Shown: one piece after another, positions 10,603 through 22,431 of the stretch
Layout: the number at the start of each line of letters is the position of its first letter
Position numbering within the stretch: position 1 is the stretch's first letter
Assembly: GCA_030760725.1 (NCBI GenBank)
Contig: JASWHV010000016.1
Span: 15,305,084 to 15,369,083 of the forward strand
Direction of reading: 5' to 3'
Source: Neostapfia colusana
Taxonomy: Eukaryota > Streptophyta > Magnoliopsida > Poales > Poaceae
DNA: 64,000 bases
Notes under the pieces: model-generated
Databases searched by the model: none
What the model saw: the letters and a program-made list of their open reading frames with translations, nothing else
Told to the model about the DNA's origin: nothing
Position numbers and translations under genes: made by a program

Positions 10603-12073
10603 TGAAAGTGCATCTAGGCATTCCCTTGTGGGTTTTGGATGATTGATGACAAACAAATTGAGATCCTAATGAATTCTTTGAGATAAATGCAGGACTACAA
10701 AGACTAGAACATATGGTGCACTCAAAAAGGTTAAAAATGAGGAGTGAGAAAAGGAAAAGCCCAAACGATCAAGGAAGCGCAAAGTAGATATCAATATATA
10801 GGATATGTGTGGGAGACACATTCCAAGAGCTTATATTCTTGCGTAGAGGGTAAGGGCTAAAATCAATTCATTAAGCAATACACTGAAGCACCGGGCTAGT
10901 CCGTTCACCAGCGGACTAGTCCGATCGACTTACTGTTCTCACATGGACAAGTCCAGAACAGAACTGGGCCAGTCCGTTCAACTCACTAACCGCACTCGGA
11001 CAAGTCCGCACGCATGCCGGATAAGTTTGTTCAACCTTCTGATGTTCACTCAACACATATACCCTGCACTGGACAAGTCCGTCCTATTGCGGACTAGTCC
11101 GATTGAGTCTCTGGAATCACTACGGCCTAGTTCGGATTACTCTCTGTTCCAATACGGACAAGTCGGTACACCTACACAAATTAGGGTTTCAGGTGTGCTG
11201 CACAATTCACGTAAAATCTACACAGCACACCGGACTAGTTCGGTCCCCAGAGCGGACTAGTCTGGAAGTCTGGATCCCTAACGGTAGTTTTTTTGGAAAC
11301 ACTATAGATAGGTGAGAAACGTGCACAACTAAAAGAACCAAGAACCCTAGCGCTGCCACTCATCGCAAGAGCACAGAAACAACTCTCCCTACACATCTAA
11401 AGCCTTTAGAAGTTAAATCTTTTGGGAATCAAGATTTGGGATAGAGAGATCGTCTTCTACGCATTGCCAAGATCTTGGGGTTTGATCTCTTACACACTCT
11501 TGCATTTGCTGTAAATAATTTGAGTGTGTTTGATTGCTCTTCTCTGTGTAATTCTATGGGCGCCCTCAACGTGTAAGGTTGCCCCACCAACTTGGTGATT
11601 TCCCCCGTGATAGTGGAACTCAAGTTGGCCTTCGTGGTAACTTGAAGAGGTAAAGGGTTGATTGAGACCCGGCTCTGTGTGAGCTTCTCAACGAGGACGT
11701 AGATCTCTTTGGTGAGATTGAACCTCGGTAAAAATCTTTGTCTCTTGTGTTCTTGCTGTTTACTTTTACAATCATTATCATAATTTAGGGCATAGGGTTG
11801 ACTAATCTTGCAACGTATATTAATCTTGTATTCCTTGTACAAATTAATCATTCTAGTACCTACAAAATTGGTTAGGTTAATTCACTTAACTCCGCTGCTA
11901 TAACAATTGAGGAGAATATATTAAATAATCTATCTTTTCATCGCCATAACTAGCACATCGGACTAGTTCGTACCTATACCGGACTAATCTGGTCCCTCCT
12001 GTATTTGACGGATTTGCTAAGTGTTGCAAGAAAAGTTTTCAATGCCTATTCACTCCCCTCTAGGCCACATTCA
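10603..12073 (+). repeat. 3' LTR of the SIRE-like element
   Basis: A 1471-bp copy of the 5' LTR (145-1591), same TGAAAGTG start and ACATTCA end, followed directly by the target duplication ATAAC. Differences from the 5' copy are spread along it, including an extra stretch near 10895-10920 that carries one more CGGACTAGTCCG palindrome, and a degraded TATA box. The visible divergence implies an insertion that is not recent. Confidence 0.9.
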
Positions 12074-14073
12074 ATAACCAAGAAAGACACAACCTACGGT
12101 GTTCGGTCCAAGCTTTCGTTTCTTAGGGATTGGCACACTAGCCTTAGCTAGACAACCCCAAGTTCTCAGATAGGAGAGATTTGATCTTTTCTTTTTCCAT
12201 TCTTCAAATGGAGTTATCTCTTTATTCTTTATAGGAACTTTATTCAGCACAGGACAAGCAATCACTATAGCCTCACCCCACCATTGCTCATAAAGTTCCG
12301 TTGTTTCTAACATGGCATTAACCATCTCAGTTAGAGTGCTATTCTTTCTTTCTGCAATTCCATTTGATTGTGCTGAGTAGGGAGGTGTCCTATAATGAAT
12401 TATACCATGTTCCTCGCAGAATAATTTAAACTCGTTTTAAAAATACTCTCCACCTCGATCGGAACTAAGTCGTTTAATCTTTCTCTCAAGTTGGTTTTTT
12501 GTTTCATCTTTATATAGCTTAAATTAGTGAAACGCCTCATCTTTTGACTTCAATAAATACACAAAGCAAAATCTAGTTGAATCATCTATCAAAGTCATGA
12601 AATATTTCTTTCCACTTTTTGTCAACACACTGTTCATCTCACATAAATCTGAGTGAACTAGTTCTAATGGTGCCAACTTTCTCGCCTTTGTCGTCTTGTG
12701 AGGCTTGCGAATTTATTTTGACTGCACACATACTTGACACCTTGAACTTTTGACAGTGGTGAATTTAGGGATTAAACTTATTCTGGCTAGCCGCATCACG
12801 CACCCAAAATTAATTTGACATAGTCGTGAATGTCAAATATTTTATTCATTATCACATACATGGTTTACCATGTTACGAGTAATATCTGACAACGATAAAC
12901 GAAACAAGCTTTCACACTCATAGCCTTTTTTAATAAATGATCCAAGTCTGGATATAACATATTTATTAGACTTAAACACTAGCTTATAACCATCTTTACG
13001 TAATATAGATCCACTGACAATGTTCTTCTTGATCGCGAGGACGTGTTGTACATTCTTCGGTCGCACGATCTTTCCTGAAGTAAACTTCAGATCAACCATA
13101 CCGACTCCATGTACAAATGCTTGAGATCCATTCCCCATCAGCACGGAAGATTTCCTTGTGGTCTGATAAGAACAAAATAGGGACATGTCAGCACACACAT
13201 GTATATTGGCCTCAGTGTCAACCCACCAGTCTGGCGAGTGACATACTGAAAGAATATATGCTATTGAAACATACCCAGATGTTCCCTCTTCAGTGTTGCC
13301 AATAACAATATTTGTTGATCTTTTATGCTTGTCCTTGCAGTCTGGGCAATCCTTAGCCCAATGGCTAGACTTGCCATAGACAAAGCAATCCCCCTTCACT
13401 TTATTCTTCTTCTTCTTCTTAAAGTTAGATGTTTGATTGACTTTATTCTTGTTGTCAGACTTATCCTGTTTTTCTTGTTGCATCAGAAATTTCTATTTTG
13501 CACTAAATTTGCATTAGAGTTTTCCTCAAGCCCTTTCCCTCTGATATCCTTTGCTCTCGCCTTCTCTTCAACATCTAGAGACCCAATTAAATTAGCAATG
13601 CTGAATTTTTGTCTCTTGTGTTTTAAGGAAGTAGTAAAGTCCCGCCAAGAAAATGGTAGCTTAGCAATAATGCTGCCAGCCACAAACTTGTCAGACAATA
13701 AACATGGAAAGTGCTCGAGCTCTTGAGCAAGCATGTTCTACTACAGAGCGGTCATCGACCTTCTATAGTCATGAAACTGCTCCATGACATATAGTTCACT
13801 GCCTGCAACTGAGACTCCAAATTTAGCCTCAAGTGCATCCCATATTTCCTTTCCACTAGACATAACCATGTAGACATTCACTAACTGATCGCTTAGAACA
13901 CTAATCACAGCTCCTCTAAACAAATTGTCTGCAGCCTCAAAAGTTCTCTCCTCATCAGCTGAGAGCCCCCCTTGAGGTGCACGTTTGCCTTTCGTGACGT
14001 GAATAACGTTCATGGGAGCCAACCAAAGTATCATCTTTACACGCCAACGCTTATAGTTTGATCCATCAAACAT
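12074..14073 (-). pseudogene. Tnt1-like Copia gag, protease and integrase, right half
   Basis: Minus-strand Copia coding sequence. Gag begins around the Met at 14073 (MFDGSNYKRWRVKM) and continues through 13741 and 13483 with frame changes. A degenerate zinc knuckle, CFVYGKSSHWAKDC, has lost its second Cys. The protease motif reads WWVDTEANIHVC, with Glu where the family has Gly. Integrase motifs SDRGGEY and SAQSNGIAERKN lie between 12480 and 12330, with a stop just after the second Asp block, and the C-terminal GCVFLGY runs into the SIRE insertion at 12074. The rest of pol is at 1-144 and beyond the left edge. Several stops and a mutated protease show it is dead. Confidence 0.82.
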
Positions 14074-14136
14074 GTTGGGTCTTAGTGCAGCAGCAAAGCC
14101 AGAAGCCGAAAAATTCCTAAAATACGATTTTTTGAT

Positions 14137-15011
14137 TGTTGGAAAATTAGGAATTTTATAGTTTTGTTTAATCTATATTAAATCATAAAGCATGACTTAC
14201 AAATAAATCATAAACATGATGATTATGATCGATCTTATTCTCTCAGTTTTAGCAATAGTAATACACAAAACTACTAAAACTAAAATATGAGTTCTATAAA
14301 AGTACTCATAGGAGGGACCAGTGCCGAAGGCACCGGCAGCTCCGTTCTCAATACTCGACATATTGGGCTGCTTGAAGTAATCGATCTCGTTTGGTGCAGG
14401 AAGATCGTCGAAGAAGTGCAGTCACCTTGCAGTGTGGACCACGTGCAAAAACAATCGAAGTAGTCGTACACGAACGTAAGGACACAAACGAAAGATCGAG
14501 CAGTCACGCGAGTGCGTTCCCCAAAAATCGTATTCGCTCTCTATCCTGCGGCGGGATCTTGAGAGAGCATCGATTTTAGGGGCCTACTCACTCTATTTTC
14601 TGTGCGCGCAGATAGCAGAGTTGGGATTACTTGGAGGCAGCGCAACAGAGAACGTGTAGAGGAGCAAGAGATAAGATTTGCTTCTTGTGTCTATCACATG
14701 AAGGGACGGCCTTCTTATATAGGAGTCAAAAAATGAGAGAGAATAAATACCATCAATCCAAGTTATGACGTTTATCAATTCAATGATTATGATTTAGCCA
14801 TTAACACGTTCGTTACTAGTCATTATCTAGTCCGTCATGGTTGAGTCCGTTACTAGTCATTATTCGGTCTGTTATGGCAGCCATTAACGTGTCCATTATT
14901 AGCCATTATTCAGCTGAATTAATCTTTAAAAAATATCAAGATATGGCGTCACACCAGCGGGGCACTGTGTGATGTGGTTTGACACGACACGTGCGAGTGT
15001 GTCGGACAACA
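14137..15011 (-). repeat. Probable 5' LTR of the Tnt1-like Copia element
   Basis: Lies just upstream (on the minus strand) of gag. In minus-strand sense it starts TGTTGTCC and ends TTTCCAACA, so the ends form a short inverted repeat TGTTG/CAACA. A TATATAAG box on the minus strand lies near 14714-14721. No Met-tRNA primer-binding site is visible after it, and the second LTR is outside the window, so the borders are tentative. Confidence 0.45.
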
Positions 15012-15189
15012 TTTACCCTCTCACACATTTACAATAGATAGCCAATATTCTAATGTATAAATTTGTTTAATCCTCTCTTCATAAAATATACTCCTAATAT
15101 TTTACATATGTCTTAGAATTAACTTAACTAAATTATTTAAATAAATGAGCTTTAGACCCAAACATCTAACAAATTATTCGTCATTTTTT

Positions 15190-15480
15190 GCTCCGTGTGC
15201 AATTATGAAGGCCTGATTCAAGTGATCAATTGTTAGATCCACACACGATAGGTTGCTTGATACATTAGCGACCTTATGTGATTGTGGATTAGTAGCTAGC
15301 AATTATAAAAATAACAAGAGACCTCAACATACATTGGATGCATGCGACTTTTAGTACGAATATTCGTGTATTAAATTTGTACCTTTCTTTTATATTTTTT
15401 GTTTATGTAATAAACCAAGCTGCGTGTATTGACTGTATGCAGTCATAGAAGTTAGAATGTAATTCTATTTTTTTTAATAT
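15190..15480 (+). repeat. 3'-UTR-like repeat, copy A
   Basis: Shares an ordered series of matches with 28310-28550: GATACATTAGCGACCTT, then ACTTTTAGTAC or a close match, the GTGTA-TAAAT stretch, a T-rich run ending GTTTAT, and AATGTAATTCTATTTTTTT at the end. It precedes the C2-domain fragment by about 130 bases. It may be the 3' end of a neighbouring duplicated gene copy; no coding sequence was recognised in it. Confidence 0.5.
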
Positions 15481-15610
15481 AAATGTTGCCGTAGACTGAA
15501 TCTCAATCTCGCCATATCTGGGCGTTTTATTTTCGTCTTCATTGCAAGTCGGTGATCGATCAAGCAGTGGATTAGCAGAGAGAACGGGCAGGGATGAGGA
15601 GGAGGGAGAG

Positions 15611-15840
15611 ATGGCGCAGGGGACACTAGAGGTGCTGCTAGTTGGAGCCAAGGGTCTCGACAACACCGACTACCTGTCTAACATGGGTCCCTATGCGCTT
15701 CTGAAATGCCGCTCGCAGGAGGATGTGAACCAGAATGGAATGAAATATTCATGTTCACCGTCTCCCAAGGCGCAAGAGCTCATCATCAAGCTCCTGGACA
15801 GTGATCGTGGCATAGATGGCGACTTTGTTAAGGAAGAAAC
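15611..15840 (+). pseudogene. C2-domain protein (elicitor-responsive ERG3-like), 5' fragment
   Basis: From the ATG at 15611 the protein opens MAQGTLEVLLVGAKGLDNTDYL and then NMGPYALLKCRSQE, the start of the small plant C2-domain proteins related to rice elicitor-responsive protein 3. In the family a loop and a PEWNE-FMFTV strand follow. Here the loop is missing; that strand is encoded in another frame (15719-15765), and the frame returns for KAQELIIKLLDSDRG. So there is a small deletion and compensating shifts. A good splice donor GTAAGT follows at 15841. The CACTA element begins 50 bases on, inside the presumed intron, and no convincing downstream exon was found. The family binds calcium and phospholipid. 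I regard this copy as a pseudogene. Confidence 0.7.
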
Positions 15841-16299
15841 GTAAGTACGCTCAGTTATTTGGAGGCCGCCACGGCCGTGAGGTTGCGGATCGCTACAAGA
15901 AATAGGAAAAATTACGACGATTAGAATCATTTACGAAGGTTATAGGGGTAGCTGTCGTAAATTACATTATTTACGGCGGCGAGTTCTGGCCGTCGTAAAA
16001 CACTGTTAGTTACGACGGACGGGGCTGGGCTGACGTAAATAACAACCTTATACCACGGGTCCAAGGCCTCTGCGGCCATTTTACCCGCGCCGCCATCGTT
16101 ACTTCCGTACCCTGCCGCCCCCGCGTCGCCTCCGTTCCCGCGCCGTCGCCGCCGCCTCACCCCCTCCCCCCCCGCCGCCGCCGCCTCACCCCCTCCCCCC
16201 CGCCGCCTCCGGCCTCCGCCCGCCCCCACCCGGCGCCTCGTCGCTCCCCCAAGCCGGCCGCCCCAGCTGCCGCCGACCCACCGCCGACCACCGCCCGAG

Positions 16300-16860
16300 C
16301 CCCAAGTATTTTTATGATGAATTAGTGCTTTTGTTAGATTAAAAATGCGCTTAGTTTATTTAGTAGTTTTGTTTAAGTGGTTAATTAGTTAGTAAATTAA
16401 GTAATTTATTATTTAGTTACTTTTATTGTTAATTATTTATGTTTTTGTTTATTTATTTGACTATTTAGTTAGTTTAGTGTTTTACTTATTTATTTATTTA
16501 ATTAATTTAGTTATTTGTTTAGTTGTTTAATTACTTAATTTATTAGTAAATTGATTGATTAACTTAGTTTATAATTATTAGTAAATTAATTATTTGTTTT
16601 TAATTACTTAGTTATAATTTAGTAGTTTGTTTAATTTTTTAATTGCTTGGTTTAGTAACTTCATTATTTAATGTTAATTATTAGTAACTTGATATTGTAA
16701 CTTAGTTTTATAATTATTAGTAACTTAATTATTTATTGTTAATTACTTAGTTTACAATTTAGTTATTTGTTTAGTAGCTTAATTTATGTGCTTATTTAGT
16801 AGTTTAATTGATTGCATAACTGGTTTATTAGAAAATTGATTGTTAATTATTTGCTTCACG
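16300..16860. repeat. AT-rich low-complexity tract in the CACTA element
   Basis: About 560 bases built mainly from TTAGTT, TTAATT and TTATTTA in varying order, directly after a C-rich stretch (16130-16230) of CCG and CCTCCC runs. No coding sequence. The sharp change from over 80 percent GC to mostly A and T inside one element is conspicuous. Confidence 0.7.
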
Positions 16861-17354
16861 ACGGTTAGCAATATACACCATCATGAGAGTACATATAATA
16901 TTTTTACGATGGCTCCGGACTAGGTTGTCGTAAGTAGCAGGACCATATGAGGAGGTCTAGACGAGCAATGAGGCGAATGGTGCCAGTGAGTACGCCAAGC
17001 GTACGCGTGTGGATAGGCAGAACACGGGGGAGTGTACACGAACACGGTCATCTCCTAATCTTTTCCCCCTCTCTCTTTCTATCTCTCTCTCATTGGAACA
17101 CAGAAAAACATAAATAAGTTTTTTACGATGATATTGAATAAATAAAAAAATAAGTAACGTAACCTATGTGTCACTCGTTTTGAACCGGCACGTGTCATAT
17201 GCATTACGCATGTGACGCATGTAGGTTTGAAATTGTCACTTTTTTTACAGTCTCGGAGTATCTGAGAGAGTTTGCTTATGACGAGACATGAGGTCTCGAT
17301 CTGATTGAAAATTCGGTTGTATAACCTTGATGTTTTCTACTGCACCATTCCAGG

Positions 17355-18605
17355 ACGTGCAATTGGAGAACTTTAGGATTATGCTGCCGACTTCTGGGTA
17401 AGTACGCTTAATACGTTATTCAAATTTTAGTTCTTCAATAACTAGAATGTTTAATAATAATTATATTTTTTTCTTCTTGTAGAGACGGTTCCGTTTAGCA
17501 GATGTAGCGGACGTTGGGCATGCCAGAGCCATCTTCAACAAGAACGCGAGGAAGCTTGTTCTGCAAGCGATATCTTATGCCCGGATTCAAGCAACATACA
17601 AGTATTTGAAGAGGCATGAAGGGCAGGATCTAGCAGCGTTCAGAACGGCTCCGACACGTAATTGATGGAGGAGCAGAACGCTGAGATAAACTAGTAGTGC
17701 TTTAAATATACCTTTCTAATTTTCTAATGTCAACATTATTTCAATCAATTACTAAATATATGCATATAGGTATTTATTGGTTGAAGGATTGTCCAGAGGC
17801 TTACCGAGCACTCTGTCGGCTGTGTCCAGCATGTACTTCACCGCCAAGTCCAAGAGGGCCTGAGAGTGCCGAGGGTCTATCGAAGGCCATACGTGTGGTC
17901 CTGATGGATATATATGTCTGGCTAAATGAACGGTAAGGAAAATATCTACGATACTATATTTCTAGTGTATTTATGCTACTAACTTGTATCCATAGGAAAA
18001 CGAGCTCGATGAACGACCGAGCGATGTTTATATCTGTAAGAGAGGCCACAGGGCAAGTGAACCTTCACAGCTGGGCCAGTTGTGCACTCCGGTGGCGACA
18101 GCTCGACTGGTGAGTTTTTGACGTACTTAAAGTTATTTATAACTAATATTGCTATTGACATGTTTACATGTTTTGATTGTATTTGTAGGAGAAGTATAGG
18201 GAGGAGGCGGTGAAGATTTACAGCGAAGACTATGATTGGCAAAATGCACCAAGCGACGTCAACGTCGTGTATGAGAGCGGAGGCGGAAAAGCCCATGGAC
18301 GGTGAGATGATAGCTGTTTCTTTTTGTCAATTTGAGGTATATAATCTTACTCTTAATATTTTTTGTAACTTTACCATTTTCGATGGAGTTGTTGACTCAA
18401 GGGAGGCAAGACCTTTGAGGGGCTTTTCGTCGCATTCTTCGTTCGCTGGACCTAGCCGGAGGATGTCGTAGAGGGACCTAGAGCTCCAAAGTGTCCTGGA
18501 GGAGCTACATCTGACATAGGAGAAGCTACAGAAGCAAAAAGGGCTTGCCAAGGCCAAAGAGGAGAATCAAGCTACCTACTTGGCATAGATGCAAGTGGTG
18601 ATACA
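17355..18605 (+). pseudogene. CACTA-associated protein (Ptta/En/Spm plant transposase domain)
   Basis: Several exon-like blocks with consistent splice signals match the order of the grass Transposase_24 (Ptta/En/Spm) family. 17355-17394 encodes DYAADFW before a GTAAGT donor. 17486-17670 encodes RFRLADVADVGHARAIFNKN and KLVLQAISYARIQATYKYL. 17768-17934 encodes WLKDCPEAYRAL, then in another frame YFTAKSKRA, a stop, and ECRGSIEGHTCGPDGY. 18000-18110 encodes RPSDVYICKRGHRASEPSQLG. 18190-18301 encodes KYREEAVKIYSEDYDW and VVYESGGGKAHGR. At least two in-frame TGA codons and one frameshift are present, so it is degenerate. In the family these proteins accompany the TNPD transposase; their role is not well defined. 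Confidence 0.65.
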
Positions 18606-19483
18606 GGTAAGAACTTGAAATACTAAACATCCATATTATTTTATTATTATTCATGTGCTAACACTTTGCTATCACGGGCCATAGCCCAACAACATGGGTA
18701 GCATATTGCCATCCTCTCATGGCAACAGCCGATGGAGCCACAGGTGCCAGTGGAGTCACAAATACCTTCTTCAGCGGCACAGGTAAGCAACACTTCTAGA
18801 GATCAAGGTAAATTAGATTAACATAGCAATGTGAACCAAAATTAGCCAAACATAGGCAGACTTACCTACATCTAGGCTATTTTAGCAAAACATAACCAAA
18901 CTTATCAAGACTTGCTCAATTCTACCTCGTCATAATCAAAGTTAGTGAAACATACACTTTCGAAGCTAAAACTTGTCCAACTACACTTGTACATCAAAGG
19001 GATTGGAGATGGAGGCTCAAACTCCATCGTCGCAGCTACTGACACCAAGAGTACGACGCCAGGACAATTTTCTGGGCTCCGGAGATAATGGACGTGAAAG
19101 CGTTTAGTGTCATGTGTTGTATTTGATATTGTTTTTATCTGAACTGTTTGTGATCATATTTATATTGTCATCTATATGTCTATGAGCTGGCCATCATGCT
19201 AGGTTAGCAGTTTTCTGTTTTATTTTAAATAAAATTCCTTATTTACGATGGCCAGGGGGACAACCATCATAAATAAGCCATACTTATTTACGATGGCTAA
19301 CCTGTCCGTCGAAAATAATGTTGAACAATTTACGAATGGCAGGTCCCAACCGTCGTAAATAAGCCTGCAGAATTTATTACGGCCAGGTCCGTAAATAAGG
19401 TTCTAGAGGATGCCACTTGCAAGGCTTCAATATTTACGACGTCCAGGACATGCCGTAATAAATAACTTATTTACGACGATTGC

Positions 19484-20249
19484 TGACGACTAACATACCC
19501 CATGAACCTAAGAAGCAGTCGACCGACCAACTGCACGAAGACACGTGGATCCATGGGCTACGACCTAGGGCGCGAGCTCGAGGTAACGCCATCAAAGACC
19601 GACCCCCGGGATGGGAGCGGCGACCGACCTCCGAGCCCGGGTGACGAGACCGAGAGATGGAAGCAATCCGGGCTAGAGCCTAGACCAGAAGCAGACGGAG
19701 GACTTAAATACCGATGAGACGGAACAAATGAAGGGATTTCAGACGGAGTGGGAGGCCACGCGCGACAAGACAAGCCTGACGCCAGGCCATCATCACCACA
19801 CGTCCCGTCACGCTCGGCGCGGGTGCACAGAGACAGAAAATAGACGTAGACAGTAGACTAGATGGGAGCAAGTGTACTCACCGCCATGTACCGCTTTAGG
19901 CCACCTTAGGCACCGACACACTATGTAAACCCCCGTCCCACTTATGAGAAGTCGGCGGGTAGGTATAGGCGTCTGGGCTATAAATAGGGAGATCCGGAAC
20001 CACCACACGCACGGTGAACACAACTCATGCACACACGACTCTTAGGCTTTCTCTTCATTCTCGCGCGCGGGATAGCCTTGCATGTAACCACGGTTATTCG
20101 AACTATGTAAGCTAATGCAAGGCTGATAAACACCCCAAACTCGACGTAGCACACGTTGTTCGAACCAATATAAGTCTTTGTCTTTGTTAGCTATCCATCC
20201 ATACATAAAACGCAGATCATTCAATTACTAGTCGGTGATGAACGAATCA
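19484..20249 (+). repeat. 5' LTR of the nested Gypsy
   Basis: Begins TGACGACTAACATACC and aligns throughout with 27034-27802: AAGAAGCAGTCGACCGACCAAC, GACTCTTAGGCTTTCTCTTC and CTTTGTTAGCTATCCATCC are shared. The end (about 20249) is set by alignment to the 3' copy and is uncertain by a few bases. Confidence 0.75.
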
Positions 20250-20279
20250 AGCTGCCATGATCCACATATGACCACATAT

Positions 20280-21787
20280 TGACGCAAGGTTCAGAAGCTT
20301 GGAGATCGGTTCGAGGGGCTCGAGCTCTCCCACATTCCAAGAAGGGACAACGAGACGGCTGGCCTTCTGGCCAAAATGGCCTCGAGTTAGGAGACCCCTC
20401 CTCCCGATGTCTTTGTCGAAGACATCCACAAACCATCCGTTCATGCCGAACAAGATGGTGCAAGCTCCCAAGCTAGGGAGGAGCCCCGGATCGGGGATGA
20501 CAAGGGTAAGGCCGACCTGCCTCCTGGCCCCTCCGTCCTCACGACCGAACAAGGCTAGGAGGTGACCTTCATCAAGTACCTAAAACACGGCGAGCTCCCG
20601 ACTGACAAAACCGAAGCCTGCCGCATCGCTTGGAGAGCCAAGTCCTTCGTCATCATCGGCGATGAACTTTTTTGGTAGAGCGTCATAGGGATCCTACAGA
20701 GATGCATCCCAACCGAGCAAGGACGGGCACTCCTTCTCGACATCCATGAAGGGGTCTACCGCCATCAGGCCGCGCCCCGCTGCTTGGTCGGAAAGCATAC
20801 CGTCAGGGCTTTTTCAGGCTGACCGCAGTCTGCGACGCCCAGCAGATCGTGCCCATCTGCAAGGGTTGCCAGTACTTCGCCTGGCAGACACACGTGCCAG
20901 CGTAGAACCTCCATCCCATCCCTATCACCTGGCCTTTCGCCGTTTGGGGGCTCGACCTCCTTAGGACTTTCAAGAAGGCGCCCGATGGCTTCACTGTTCT
21001 CCTCGTGGGCCTCGACAAGTTCATGAAGTGGATAGAAGAAAAGCCTTTCGTCTCGGTGAAAGCCAAACAAACGGCAAGTTTTTTGGAACATCGTGTACCA
21101 CTTCGGAGTACCCAACTCCATTATCATCGATAACAGAACACAGTTCATGGGGAAAAGGTTCTGGGAGTTCTTTGACGAATTCGACATCTGGGTCAACTAG
21201 GCCTCTGTAGCTCACCTCGGACCAATGGGCAAGTCGAGCGAGCCAATGGCATGATCCTGCAAGGGATCGAACCTCGCATCTTCGATCAACTCAATAAGTT
21301 TGTCGGGCGATGGGTCCCCTAGCTACCCTCCTTCTTGTAGAGCCTATGCACCACGCCCAACCAGACGACTGGATTCACGCCCTTCTTCATGACTTACAGG
21401 TTGAAAGCGGTCCTCTAGAACGAGCTCGAATATGGATCTCCCCGAACGAAATCCTACGATGAGTTCTAGTCTAAAGAAGCTCGGTAGGACTCTGTCGACC
21501 AACTGGATGATGCTCGTGACGTTGCCCTCCTAAGAACAGCAAAGTACAAACAGGCACTTCGCCACTACCACTCGCAGCGTATCTGACCTTGAGCCTTCCA
21601 GGTCGGCGATCTGGTCCTCCGAAGGATCCAGGCTAACAAGGACAGGCACAAGCTATCCTCCCCATGGGAAGGCCTCTATGTGGTGGCAGACATCCTACGG
21701 CCCGACGCGTACCGATTGAAGGATGCCGACGGTGACATCTTCCCCAATGCTTGGAACATCAATTACCTTAGGCGGTTTTACCCATAG
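20280..21787 (+). pseudogene. pol: Gypsy RNase H end and integrase, many stops
   Basis: The opening KLGDRFEGLELSHIPRRDNETA with LLAKMAS is the C-terminal end of Gypsy RNase H. The linker GELPTDKTEACRIAWRAKSF and LLLDIHEGVYRHQAA belong to the integrase zinc-finger region. GFTVLLVGLDKFMKWIEEKPF (about 20985-21045) is the first catalytic Asp region. The integrase C-terminus, DLVLRRIQANKDRHKLSSPWEG to YLRRFYP, ends with a stop near 21787. More than ten stops and several frameshifts lie between these blocks. The motif set fits the Tat-type Gypsy lineage (RIRE2, Huck and relatives). The N-terminal half of pol and all of gag are absent. Confidence 0.75.
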
Positions 21788-22431
21788 CAACCCGAACCCC
21801 CGAGCGAAAGGAAGCAAGTAAGAAGCCAGAAGATAAGTGCCCTCATTCTCTTTCCTTTGAATTTTTACTTGCACGCAAAAAAGTAGGCCTTGTCTCCCGA
21901 GCTCAAGCCTGAGCACGTCGACTTGCCAAAAAAGGGAAATGCCCCCAATCTCGAATAATCAGAGCTCAGGCGGATCCACGTGGCTCAAGTGCCACGAGGT
22001 GCACCGACCAGCTCATCACAACGTGCCACTCGGGGGCTACTACCCTCGAGGCACTTACGAAAATTTTCTCAGTACTTCCTTTATGCTTCGCAACCTACGG
22101 CTAGAACTAGAAAAGTTCTCGGAGCAACAGATTGAGTGAGGCATAGGAACAAAAGCAACATGCTGTTTCCTTTTTCCGACCTAGTGTTGGTAACGAGAAC
22201 TGTGAAAATTCTAAAAAATTGCGAACCAAAAGTACAACCCAAAGGAAAAAATCTCGTGCATAGAAAATTCTTCTGCTTTCTTCATTAGAAGAGCCATGAA
22301 GGGCTAATACATTTGCATTACAAGGAAGTATCTCGCTTTTATTCATTAGAAGAGCCACGAAGGGCCAGTACATTTATAAAACAAGGGGAGAGGGTAAAAG
22401 ACCGAACAAAGGCTTACAGGAGGATGGTTGA
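21788..22431 (+). other. Gypsy 3' noncoding region, before the solo LTR
   Basis: No gene. The repeated phrase ATTAGAAGAGCCA(T/C)GAAGGGC occurs twice (about 22286 and 22346). The stretch is interrupted by the solo LTR at 22432 and resumes at 25558. Confidence 0.5.

Larger units (their letters stand above)
145..12073 (+). mobile_element. SIRE/Maximus-like Copia LTR retrotransposon, complete ends, defective
   Basis: An 11.9 kb LTR element with two long LTRs (145-1591 and 10603-12073), both running TG to CA, a primer-binding site matching initiator Met tRNA at 1594-1605, a polypurine tract at 10589-10601, and a perfect 5-bp target duplication ATAAC at 140-144 and 12074-12078. Order inside is gag, protease, integrase, reverse transcriptase and RNase H (Copia order), then an extra ORF before the 3' LTR. 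That layout, the long LTRs and the coiled-coil gag tail fit the SIRE/Maximus lineage (Opie, Ji and SIRE1 relatives). Gag-pol has frameshifts, stops and internal deletions, including loss of the RT active site, and gag is interrupted by a solo LTR, so it cannot move on its own. Confidence 0.9.
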